From: Adineta steineri
Lineage: Eukaryota; Rotifera; Eurotatoria; Adinetida; Adinetidae
Assembly (NCBI GenBank): GCA_905250115.1
Contig: CAJNOI010000100.1
Coordinates: 1-64,000, forward strand
Reading direction: 5' to 3'
Length of the DNA stretch: 64,000 nucleotides
Shown: positions 55,907 to 64,000 of the stretch, in pieces
Layout of the letters: each line of letters starts with the position of its first letter
Position numbering within the stretch: the stretch's first letter is position 1
The notes under the pieces: generated by a model
Seen by the model: the letters and a program-made list of their open reading frames with translations, nothing else
Database searches by the model: none
Told to the model about the DNA's origin: nothing
Translations under genes and position numbers: made by a program

Positions 55907-57656
55907 ATGATCGTTTCAAATATTTTAGATATTATTTTGAAATCGAATTTTATTATAATGACTGATAAATTATTCGAATCTTGTACTGAAATATCTACGG
56001 GTTTTGTATGTGACAATTGTCATATAAGTATAGATCGTGTTGAATGGAAACGATGTACAAAATGTAAACAATTTGATTTATGCCATAATTGTGAAAATGT
56101 TCCATATGAAAATTTACCGAAAAAAATTCAAGACTATCATAAAAGTTTACATGCTGAATCAGATCCAAATGAAGTAATAACTAATCAATATATGTCTCCT
56201 GTAGGAGTCGAAGAAGCTATAGAAAATTTGGAGAATAATTTTGGTAAAACGATAAATTCACAATTGAATAAAATACGTCATAATAATAGAATTGATAATG
56301 ATTATCAAATGAATCATATTATACATAAATTAAAACAACTACAAAAACCTTCATCACATGCTGAAGTTAAATTAACATCAGAATCTGGAGAAGTTACAGA
56401 ATCTGAATTACTTGCATTAATTGGAAAATATTATACTCAAGGACATGAAACTAATATCAATATATTAAGTTTAGATGGTGGAGGTAAAATAAATAAACAT
56501 CTGTTTTCATATTAGTTTTTTTTTGTTTTTAATAGGTACACGTGGTCATATGTCTTTTAAAGTTCTTTGTCAACTTATAACAGAAATTTATCCTGAACAT
56601 AATACAAGTTTTATTGATGCTCAATCAAAATTTATTGATGCATTTGATTATCTTGTTGGTACAAGTACAGGTGGACTTATTGCTTTTTGTTTAGCTGTTA
56701 ATCATGATTTATCTGATATTAAGGAAATCTATGAAAAAGCTGAACAATTTTTTAAACGACAATGGTTAACAAAATATGGGCCAGTTCTATGGGATAAATA
56801 TGATCCTACACCAATATATAATAAAATTGATTATATTATTGATAATATTCCATTTCTAAAAGAAAGAAACTTATCAGCTAAAGATGCAACTTTACTTGAT
56901 ATACATAATTTATTAAATCCACATTGTACAACTAATGATCCAACATCTGAATTAGATCATCAATATCATAGTAATTGGTTAGAATTTGATGATAATCCAA
57001 CTAATCCTACAATGAGAGAACGTGAGAAAGTTTTACTTATAACAGCTTATAATACAACAAACGATTGTATGACTATATTTAATACAAGTTATAGTGAACA
57101 TTGGGGTTATCGTATAGCAGATGTATTAAAAGCGACAATGGCTGCTCCAACTTATTTTCGACCTTGTACAATGTATAAGAGGAAAAAGAATGTGAATGGT
57201 ATTTATGAACGAGATGGTAAAGATGAAACATTTCTTGATGGTGGAGTATTTGCTAATGATCCTGAATTAGCAGCATTATGGGCAATAAGAATGCAATGGA
57301 AAAAACCAGTTAAATATCATTTAATGTGTATTGGTACAGGACGTTATAATGCAAAATTATCAATGGATCATAATTGGAATGGTGGATATAAATATTGGTT
57401 ATTAGATACAAAAGGTTTATTAGTTAATGTATTTATGGATGGTACACGAAGTTTAACAGAAACTATTACGAATAATTTAGCAAAATTTGATAGTATTAAA
57501 CGAATTAAATTTAATTATAAATTAACAGAATCTATGGAATTAGATGATCCAACTTTTGCAGTCAAATTTAATGCAGCATGGGATGCTAAACTCAAAGATG
57601 GACATGATTATAAAACATTGCTTTTCTTTTATAAAAAATATATTCAGAAACACTAA
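55907..57656 (+). CDS. ZZ-type zinc finger plus patatin-like phospholipase
   Basis: Two exons (55907-56483, 56536-57656; 52-bp GT-AG intron) give 565 aa. Residues 35-82 are a ZZ zinc finger (C35, C38, C50, C53, C59, C62, H78, H82). A Glu/Lys-rich linker, possibly coiled-coil, follows to about residue 185. The patatin domain has its glycine loop DGGGTRG rebuilt exactly across the intron, the nucleophile elbow GTSTGG (about 56658-56675) and the Asp of the catalytic dyad in FLDGGVFANDP (about 57232-57264). It would hydrolyse acyl esters of phospholipids. All catalytic residues are present. ZZ plus patatin is uncommon; the finger may target it to ubiquitin-like or histone-like partners. A later ATG at 55958 is a possible start. 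Confidence 0.85.
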
Positions 57657-58062
57657 AGTTCATTTTAACTATTATAAACTATTTTTTTATTTTAAATAGA
57701 TTTTAAAGACTCATATTTAAATTCAAAGTAGTTTTAAGTAAATGCTGAGTAAAAAATTCAATATATTCAAGAGAGTTCGAAGTCAAAAAATGTACTTTTC
57801 TATGTAAAGTATTCTAAACTAATAAGTAATTATATAAATTCTGTTCAGTGAAGATTCGTGAATAGCTAAGTGTACAGTTATTGTATCAATAAAGCTTTTG
57901 TTGCTTTTTTTTCTCCTAAAGGTATATTTTTTGCTGCTGCTGATGGTGGCTTACAGAATTTCATTCTAACTGACATGCCAATTATATTCTTTAAAGAAAT
58001 TTGGACAATTACAAATCTCATTTTATCATTCTAGTGAATCGTTTGGTAAACTTGTCTTACAA
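57657..58062. other. 3' flank of the patatin gene
   Basis: No gene; AATAAA near 57888 may serve polyadenylation. Confidence 0.4.
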
Positions 58063-58110
58063 AGGGTGTGAGTGTGATATTAAATGTATTATATCATCCA
58101 CGCCCACATC
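58063..58110. repeat. Telomere-like hairpin 15
   Basis: AGGGTGTGAGTGTGATAT at the left, ATATCATCCACGCCCACATC at the right. The loop is only about 10 bases, giving one of the tightest hairpins. Confidence 0.65.
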
Positions 58111-58289
58111 GCTGCGTCCGCCACTACCCAATAGTTTGAGTTATAAAAACTTTTTTAATGTTAAACTTATTTGAAAATGAAGTAAAATGTTTTTCTTGGA
58201 TATTTTTACATAGTTTGGTAAAGCTCTACAGAGGTGTACGTATTTAAAACAATTCTAAACAGGATATATGGGAATATATCCAGGTTTCT

Positions 58290-58440
58290 TTTTTCGGATG
58301 TGCGAATCGAACTGCCAGGCGGGTAAAATAAAATTCTGTGTGAGCGCCGCCTAACGGTCCTTTGTCTAAGTCTCGTATCTTGGGTGGGCGAATTGAAATT
58401 GTGGGTAGGCGCCGCCCACTCGCTAGATAAAACACTGAAT
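58290..58440 (-). repeat. GC-rich duplicated segment, possibly tRNA-like
   Basis: On the minus strand two segments follow one another: GGCGGCGCCTACCCACAATT ... and GGCGGCGCTCACACAGAATT ..., each ending in a CGCCCACCC/CCCGCCTGGC block. Words like GCGAGTGGGC and AGTTCGATTCG resemble pol III boxes A and B. It is far richer in G+C than its surroundings. Not a recognisable tRNA; perhaps a SINE or transposon end. Confidence 0.4.
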
Positions 58441-58901
58441 ATATTTATTCGATGCAGTTTTCACGCTGCATCGAATGAGTATATTTTCATAATCTTCAGT
58501 ATTTGTTACCAATAATTCCCATTTTCGAAGTGCTTTCATTGGATATGAAAATCATATTTATAATTTGCTTTGTAAATGTCCACGAGGAGAAAGAGAAAAT
58601 TTTATTCCATTTGTAATTGACAAGAAATAATATTATTCATCAAGCATATATAATACTAATTATTTCCAATTTAATGATTATCTTTGAAAAAAGAAAATAT
58701 ATTAAATTAAGTAGAATATTTTGCTCTGTTACACTTATTAGTTGTTATTAGATTTAAAAAATCTCCTAATGACGTTATTAGTTTATTATCGTGGAAAATA
58801 TTTTCTATCTAAACATCATATACTTTTTCTTAGGTTTTCATTGTCAAATGGTTCATATAATACAAAAAAACAATAGCTTATAATTTATTCAAATCATAGA
58901 A

Positions 58902-59819
58902 ATGCAATTAGAAAATGAATCTATTATAATAAATATTGAATCATGGTTTATTCCAATTGATATTCTTTTAATATTATCTACTGGTTTAAGTATACTATTT
59001 GGTATAATTTTTCTTTTAATTATTATATACGATAAAACATGTCATACGGTTTCAATAATGCTTATTGGTAATTCATGTTTAACTGAAATTATTTATGGAA
59101 TAAATATGTTTAGTATGGGTTTATTTACATTTGAAAATGATCTTAAACAAATTCAATATCAAGATTCTTTATGTTTATTTCGTGGTTATTTTGGTTATGT
59201 TGTTACTTCTTTACAAAATTATTCTTATTTATTACAAGCTATGTATCGATATCTAATTATTATTTATCCGACTCGTCGATATTATCAAACAATTAAATTT
59301 CAATTAATTCTTATTTGTTTAACATGGATATTTAGTTTATTATGTCCAATACCATATATATTACTTAATGAAATAAAATATAATGTTTATAATCAAATAT
59401 GTCAAATGCCATTACATTTATCTTTTATAACAATTTATAATGCATTTTGTATTTATTTAATACCTTTATCATTACTTATTTTAATTTATTTAAAATTAAT
59501 AAAATATGTACGAAAAATGAATAAAAATATCATATTAGTTAATAATTTAATTCGTGCACAATCAGAATTAAAAATGGTTCGACGTATTATTATTCTTGTT
59601 ACTGGTGTTATAATCATTGGTTTTCCTTATACAATGTTTTTTTTTCTCTCATTTTTTGTAAATTTACCTAAATATCATTTTCGTATTGCTTATATATTTG
59701 TTGATATATCATTATTATTTGTAATTATTATTTTATTTCAATTTACAGATCAAATTAAAATATTTATTATGAAAAAAATTATTAGACGAACAAATATTGT
59801 TCTACCAATTATTACATAA
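58902..59819 (+). CDS. Rhodopsin-like 7TM receptor
   Basis: One exon, 305 aa, seven hydrophobic segments starting at about residue 17. TM2 holds MLIGNSCLTEIIYG. The cysteine in LCLFRGYFGYV opens TM3 and the DRY position reads YRY (AMYRYLIIIYPT). A disulfide partner may be the Cys in NQICQMP of loop 2. The third intracellular loop is short and basic, with ELKMVRRIIILVTG leading into TM6 (IIIGFPYTMFF). TM7 ends in FTDQIKIFIMKK, lacking a clear NPxxY. It is unrelated at close range to the 33-37 kb pair. Coding bias toward A and T is extreme. Probably an orphan peptide or chemosensory receptor. Confidence 0.7.
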   Translation: MQLENESIIINIESWFIPIDILLILSTGLSILFGIIFLLIIIYDKTCHTVSIMLIGNSCLTEIIYGINMFSMGLFTFENDLKQIQYQDSLCLFRGYFGYVVTSLQNYSYLLQAMYRYLIIIYPTRRYYQTIKFQLILICLTWIFSLLCPIPYILLNEIKYNVYNQICQMPLHLSFITIYNAFCIYLIPLSLLILIYLKLIKYVRKMNKNIILVNNLIRAQSELKMVRRIIILVTGVIIIGFPYTMFFFLSFFVNLPKYHFRIAYIFVDISLLFVIIILFQFTDQIKIFIMKKIIRRTNIVLPIIT

Positions 59820-59847
59820 ATTATTCTTATTTATTAAATTAAAACAA

Positions 59848-59955
59848 GAAAGACTCGCTCAGCTCTTTGTCAAGAAAATGATTCTCAAAAAAACTAACAT
59901 CAGATTCGTGTTCCTCGACCCCGATTACCCTTCGATCAAGGTTTGTGAAAACCCA
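59848..59955 (-). mobile_element. TCTCGTAGA MITE, copy 5 (fragment)
   Basis: AAGACTCGCTCAGCTCTTTG, then AACTAACATCAGATTCGTG and CCTCGACCCCGATTACC, matches one end of copies 1 and 4 in reverse orientation. Truncated, 28 bp past the receptor stop. Confidence 0.55.
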
Positions 59956-60300
59956 TGGTTTTTGTTATGCGATTAATTTATATCTATTCAATGTTACATA
60001 TTATAATAAATGTTTTTCTTTTGATCGTAATGAATATTCATTGAAAAGAACATATATCGAAAATATTTTATGAGAAAACTGAATAGTTCATAAGAAATTT
60101 AATTTGAAGTGAAATATTCATTTCAGATTTTGAATATTTAATCTAAAAAAGTATATTTTATTTTTCTTTAACACAGCCAATTGATTTGAACTCTATATAA
60201 GTGTTTTAATTTTAAAAAAGAAAAGTAAAAATTTATTCATGTTGTTGTCTGTAAAAGAGTTAGAATATATATGAGTCATAATGTTTCTAAATAAAATAAA

Positions 60301-61254
60301 CTATTGATTAAAAGCTTGTTGAATAAATTGTTTGATTGTTGAATGAGGTGGTGCTAATTGTAAGATTTCTGGACTTGTTGGTGTATTTTCTAATCGTGAT
60401 AATCCTATCCATAAATTATCACGTCTTCCGGATTCTAACGAATCTGAAACACTCTTTGGATAACCCATTTTCTCCGTATAAGCTTTAAATAAAGTTAAAT
60501 CTCTGTAGTTAACTTGAATTTTCTTCTGAGTAATTTGTTCAAGTATTGAAACAACATCTTTACCAGTAACATCTTCCGGTCCACTTAAATTATACTTTTT
60601 CCTGAAATGTGATGATGGATCTTCTAATGATAATAATTTAGCTGCAACTTCTCCTATATCTTGAGGATCAATCATAGCAATCGGAGCATGTTCATCAAGC
60701 ATCAATGGTAAAGGATCATTTGTATTCTTTTGTTTTAACCATCCAAGAGCTGGTAATATCAGTGAATTCATAAAATAATTAGCGCGTAATACAGTCCAAT
60801 TTAATTGTTTAAATTCATTTTGTTCTAATAAATGTTCTACTGCCCAATGAGCACGTCCGTAATAAACAGGATTATCTGGTGTAACATAATGAATATTTGT
60901 TGATAACTTTACAAGATAATTAATCTTTGCTAATTTACATTCAACTATGAATTTACTTTCATCATTAAATTGATGAGGTAGATTATGTGGTGCTAAATAT
61001 ACACGAGAGATTTTTGTTTCAATCAACCAAGTACTATCGATTGCAGTCCAATCTTTTTCTTTTATTTCAACATGATTAAGTTGAGATAATTGTTTCGATG
61101 CTGTACTATTTGCATCACGAGTAAGAGCAATTATTTGCCAAGGTTGTTGATCCAATGATGATGATGAATTAGAAATTAGTCCAGATAAATGTTTAACAAC
61201 AGATGATCCTGTATTACCCGTAGCGCCAACAACTAATATCGATAATAAAGACAT
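60301..61254 (-). CDS. NmrA-like NAD(P)-binding protein (atypical short-chain dehydrogenase)
   Basis: One exon, 317 aa. ILVVGATGNTG (residues 6-16) is the GxxGxxG Rossmann nucleotide loop. ALTRDA follows strand 2. YYGRAHWAVEHLLE aligns with the YxxxK region of the fold but lacks the usual active-site Lys pattern. VLRANYFMNSLIL and ALAMIDPQDIGEVA-type blocks are typical of NmrA/ergot-type family members. The C-terminal part (YNLSGPEDVTGKDVVSILE) is the substrate-side helix pair. Members act as redox-sensing regulators or as reductases; which applies here cannot be told. The closest-looking sequences I know are fungal and bacterial, so horizontal origin is plausible. No intron. Confidence 0.75.
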   Translation of the reverse strand: MSLLSILVVGATGNTGSSVVKHLSGLISNSSSSLDQQPWQIIALTRDANSTASKQLSQLNHVEIKEKDWTAIDSTWLIETKISRVYLAPHNLPHQFNDESKFIVECKLAKINYLVKLSTNIHYVTPDNPVYYGRAHWAVEHLLEQNEFKQLNWTVLRANYFMNSLILPALGWLKQKNTNDPLPLMLDEHAPIAMIDPQDIGEVAAKLLSLEDPSSHFRKKYNLSGPEDVTGKDVVSILEQITQKKIQVNYRDLTLFKAYTEKMGYPKSVSDSLESGRRDNLWIGLSRLENTPTSPEILQLAPPHSTIKQFIQQAFNQ

Positions 61255-62054
61255 ATTCGAATGAAATAATGCAGTATAGAAAATAAGAAAAATATTAACG
61301 GTCTTCTACTTTAGACTAAGAATGAAAAAAAGCATTATTTACGAGAAAAATACACGTGATTATTTTTGTTTTGTTCTGCCTATTGAAGTATATAGAAAGG
61401 AGTGCAGTCATTTTTATTCTTGCGTTCTACACCGAAGAAAATAACGTGGTCTCATCAATCTTAGTCATAAAGAATACGTACATATATATATTTGTCCTTA
61501 CCCCTTTCAAGACCGTGGTTTAATTTCATACAAAGAAGTAGAAATCATTCTATGGATTAGAAGATCTTCTTTATATCTGATGATTGTTTTTTTTACTACA
61601 TCATTGTTGTTGATGTGAATGAGAATACATATTTTTTCTATGTTATCAATTTTTTGATCAAACACTATAGCCAAAATTTGTTTCGTTTGATCAATTTTCA
61701 CTTTAGAAAAAAACAAATTGTTGCAACACGGTTCATACGTAAAAAGAAAATAACAGTTTGTTAAAATATTGAAATTCATATATTTTCAATATTAGAAAAA
61801 CTAAATGTCAATACAAGGTAATTTCACATTTTAGTAAAAAGTGGTATGTTATACTAATTTATGTTCGATACATACTACACAGAAAGAAAAATAATGATAC
61901 TCTATTTTAGATAGATTGTTATGCTCACGTGCAACAATTCAATGTTTTCTCATACTTTCTTGGTATATATAGAGAGAGAAATATTGTTAGAATTTCACAA
62001 ATCAATCAATATCGTACACAAATATTTCTTACGTGTTATATAATTGATATTAAA
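61255..62054. other. Intergenic DNA
   Basis: A 90-codon minus-strand frame at 61507-61779 (KVKIDQTKQILAIVFDQKID) could be an exon but has no domain or splice context. A TATATATAG at 61963-61971 may be the TATA box of the next gene. Confidence 0.4.
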
Positions 62055-62348
62055 ATGCTCATAGTTTATAATTATGATGATTATATTTGTCGTGATTTAT
62101 ATGATGATATTTATGAAATAACCTATCTTAAAGATACTTCAAGACGTTATTATACAATTTATGACGAACCAATAACTTGTGTTAGAGATACTTCACGACG
62201 TTATTATACAATTTATAATGATCCAATAACTTATGTTAGAGACTCTTCACCACGTTATTATACAATCTATGACGAACCAGTAACCTATGTAAGTTACGAA
62301 TATAAACCTGTTACATATTTACAAACAACATATGACATTTGTATATAA
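62055..62348 (+). CDS. Tyrosine-rich short repeat protein
   Basis: ATG 62055 opens 97 aa. After an acidic, Tyr-rich start (MLIVYNYDDYICRDLYDDIY) come three tandem units of about 18 residues: DTSRRYYTIYDEPITCVR, DTSRRYYTIYNDPITYVR, DSSPRYYTIYDEPVTYV. The tail is YEYKPVTYLQTTYDICI. About one residue in five is Tyr. The 54-bp DNA units are highly similar, so the repeats are recent. Tyr-rich repeats occur in structural, cross-linked extracellular proteins, but there is no clear signal peptide at this start. The upstream frame (from about 61929) is open without an ATG and could be part of an exon. Function unknown. Confidence 0.45.
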   Translation: MLIVYNYDDYICRDLYDDIYEITYLKDTSRRYYTIYDEPITCVRDTSRRYYTIYNDPITYVRDSSPRYYTIYDEPVTYVSYEYKPVTYLQTTYDICI

Positions 62349-62579
62349 TAAGATGAAAACATATTTGTAAAATTATATTATTTTATTAAATAAATATGAA
62401 CATATACGAGATAATATTAAAGTAATATCATCCATATTTATTTATGAGAAGTTAAAATCATCATAGATTAATTTTTAAAATTAGATTTGATTTTCAAAGA
62501 TTTTTTATTATTATTCAATGAATATTCATTACAAACAAAAAAATATTTAAAAAAAACGAAACTTTAATCATATTATTAT
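62349..62579. other. 3' flank, AT-rich
   Basis: AATAAA-type signal (TTAAATAAATATG near 62386) and no gene. Confidence 0.4.
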
Positions 62580-63152
62580 TAGGCATACACTAGTTCCAAT
62601 TCGGTTCGGTTCCGATTCTAGAATTGGTCAAGAATTGAATTGACTGGAATTAGTTGAAATTGATATGGAACTGACTCGAAATCGCAGGAACTTTCTTACC
62701 ATACGCTGAAACTGATCGAAGCTAAGACTAAATTAGTACAGATCACTATAAATTACTGGAAATTGATCTGCTTCAGCCAGTATTTGTGAAATTTTTTCTA
62801 TAATTGACTTAGAATTGATCAGAACTCACACAGAACTGAATAACTATTGTTAGTCCTTAATCGCTAGAATTAATAAAAATTAGAATACATTCGAATAGAA
62901 ATAACAATGGTTTATTTCTATTCTAAATCACGTATAGAATTTTTTCCTACAAATACTGGCTGAATTAGATCAATTTTCTATAGTTTATGGTGATCCGTAC
63001 TAATCTAGTCTTAGCTTCAAACAGTTTCAGCAAATGACATAAAAGTTCCTACGATTTCTAGTCATTTTGAGTCAATTCCATGTCAACTCAATTCTTGATC
63101 AATTCCAATTCCAATTCTAGAATCGGCTGGAATTGGAATTGTTGTATTCCTA
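62580..63152. mobile_element. hAT-like foldback MITE
   Basis: A 573-bp element whose two halves are reverse complements (for example AGTTCCAATTCGG and GATTCTAGAATTGG at the left against CCAATTCTAGAATCGG at the right; CAGCCAGTATTTGTG against CAAATACTGGCTG). The ends are TAGGCATAC and the complement of GTATTCCTA. Flanks ATTATTAT (62572-62579) and ATTATTGT (63153-63160) match at 7 of 8 positions, fitting a slightly decayed 8-bp hAT duplication. No coding sequence. Confidence 0.7.
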
Positions 63153-63160
63153 ATTATTGT

Positions 63161-63528
63161 TTCTAGAATTTGTTTTTTCATTTCAAATTAGTATATCGAA
63201 AACGAAATTTCTTACGAATATCAAGCATTTCTTTTTTTAATAATCAAAATAAAGGCTCATTCTAATATGAGATTATTTTATTAAACCATATTTTATTATA
63301 GAATATCGAATGAGAATATTTCTGCTTCCATCTGTTTTCTGTAAGCTCTAAGAATTTTCTTGAAACATCATTTTCCTCTTCGTTTAATTGTTAGCTGAAT
63401 ATGTATCTATTCATTATAACTTCGTAGAATTATTATAAATTATTCGGAGGTAACATCATTTCATCACATGAATAAACTATATTTAAATAAAAAGTCGGAT
63501 ATTCATTCATCCTAGTTTTTTCTTAATA
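63161..63528. other. AT-rich non-coding DNA
   Basis: No gene or repeat supported. Confidence 0.5.
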
Positions 63529-63567
63529 GGGTGAGGGTGTGGTTGAATTCTGTTTATACCCACACCC
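63529..63567. repeat. Telomere-like hairpin 16
   Basis: GGGTGAGGGTGTGG with ACCCACACCC; compact loop of about 15 bases. Confidence 0.65.
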
Positions 63568-63835
63568 AGTTCGATATAAGATAAATATGTTATCTTCATT
63601 CATTACTTTTTAATTCAACAAAGAAGATAATTCGCAATATGTTTCTCTTGATCATCTGTCTATAACTATTTCACTTTATGAATCAAACTAAATAGAATTT
63701 TTGATTCATCAAAGTCATTCTCACTGATTTTATTTTAAAGTGATAACAACGTTGAGAATTATGGGAGTACCAGTTTATGTTTTTGATGATAAGAATGACT
63801 TAAAACGATACTGTAACGTGTGAAATTAAGAAGAA

Positions 63836-63879
63836 AGGGTAGGTGTGGCTGATGAATGCGATACGCAACCCACACTTTC
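63836..63879. repeat. Telomere-like hairpin 17
   Basis: GAAAGGGTAGGTGTGGCTG with CAACCCACACTTTC. The GAAAG/CTTTC boundary pairs perfectly. Confidence 0.6.
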
Positions 63880-64000
63880 AATAAAATACTGATCGTTTAA
63901 ATACAAAATTGAAATGATATTTTTTTTTAAATATTTTATCCCATTGTGTTAAATAATATATTGAAAATAAAATATAAATTCCATCACCAAAAACAAAACA
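63880..64000. other. Window end, non-coding
   Basis: AT-rich; nothing supported. Confidence 0.5.

Noticed and set aside
61507..61779. 90-codon minus-strand frame
   Set aside because: No recognisable domain, signal peptide or splice sites; it could be an exon but evidence is insufficient.

Overview
The window looks like a bdelloid rotifer nuclear scaffold (Rotaria/Adineta type; the genus cannot be fixed from the sequence). Reasons: very AT-rich DNA with short GT-AG introns (mostly 50-60 bp); families typical of bdelloids (F-box/LRR-like proteins, ADP-ribosyltransferase-like proteins, NHL-repeat secreted proteins, divergent 7TM receptors); several genes of bacterial or fungal look; and, throughout, G-rich/C-rich motifs built on TGTGGG, the telomeric repeat I recall being reported for bdelloids. 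This is an accessory, subtelomere-like landscape: about 17 intact or partly intact genes, many broken fragments and a dense set of transposons.

Layout. 0-3 kb: a hAT-type foldback MITE, then an intronless bacterial-type AlgX/AlgJ-like SGNH hydrolase gene. 3.1 kb: a 170-bp interstitial CCCACA (TGTGGG) array. 4-10 kb: a broken F-box/LRR-like gene, an apparently full-length two-ORF LINE on the minus strand, and the complementary C-terminal part of an F-box/LRR-like gene. 11.7 kb: a small secreted insulin-like peptide precursor. 13.07-16.63 kb: a 3.56-kb element with 21-bp terminal inverted repeats and an 8-bp target duplication. It carries a 1.2-kb palindrome, which itself contains a Tc1-type MITE, and a TTAA-flanked MITE. 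16.7-18.7 kb: a subtilisin-like pseudogene. 19-21.6 kb: a graveyard of fragments (unknown, KDZ-associated-like, gag-like, FAD monooxygenase C-terminus).

22-30 kb: a receptor-like N-terminus running into an assembly gap, a C39-like protein, a four-exon gene joining a degenerate R-S-E ADP-ribosyltransferase to a second HGT-motif (PARP-like) domain, and a complete EF-1alpha gene. 31-38 kb: a duplicated block with two paralogous 7TM receptor genes and a third copy cut off after ten codons at a telomere-like hairpin. 39-50 kb: a small basic protein, a secreted triple-repeat protein, a LicD/fukutin-like protein, and a three-exon secreted NHL-repeat protein with a mucin-like linker. 52-64 kb: a large three-TM receptor-like protein, a ZZ-finger plus patatin phospholipase, a 7TM receptor, an NmrA-like NAD(P)-binding protein, a tyrosine-rich repeat protein and another hAT-like foldback element.

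The most unusual signal is a dispersed family of short (about 40-100 bp) hairpins whose stems are telomere-like (GGGTGTGGGTG ... CACCCACACCC, often bounded by CTTGAG/CTCAAG), with unrelated loops. At least 17 candidate loci occur in 64 kb. Some lie exactly where a gene is cut (21.2 kb, 32.4 kb, 19.0 kb); others lie just downstream of stop codons. They may be scars of telomere addition and end joining, seeds for telomere healing, or an undescribed foldback element. All product names are from motif reading by eye; no database search was possible.
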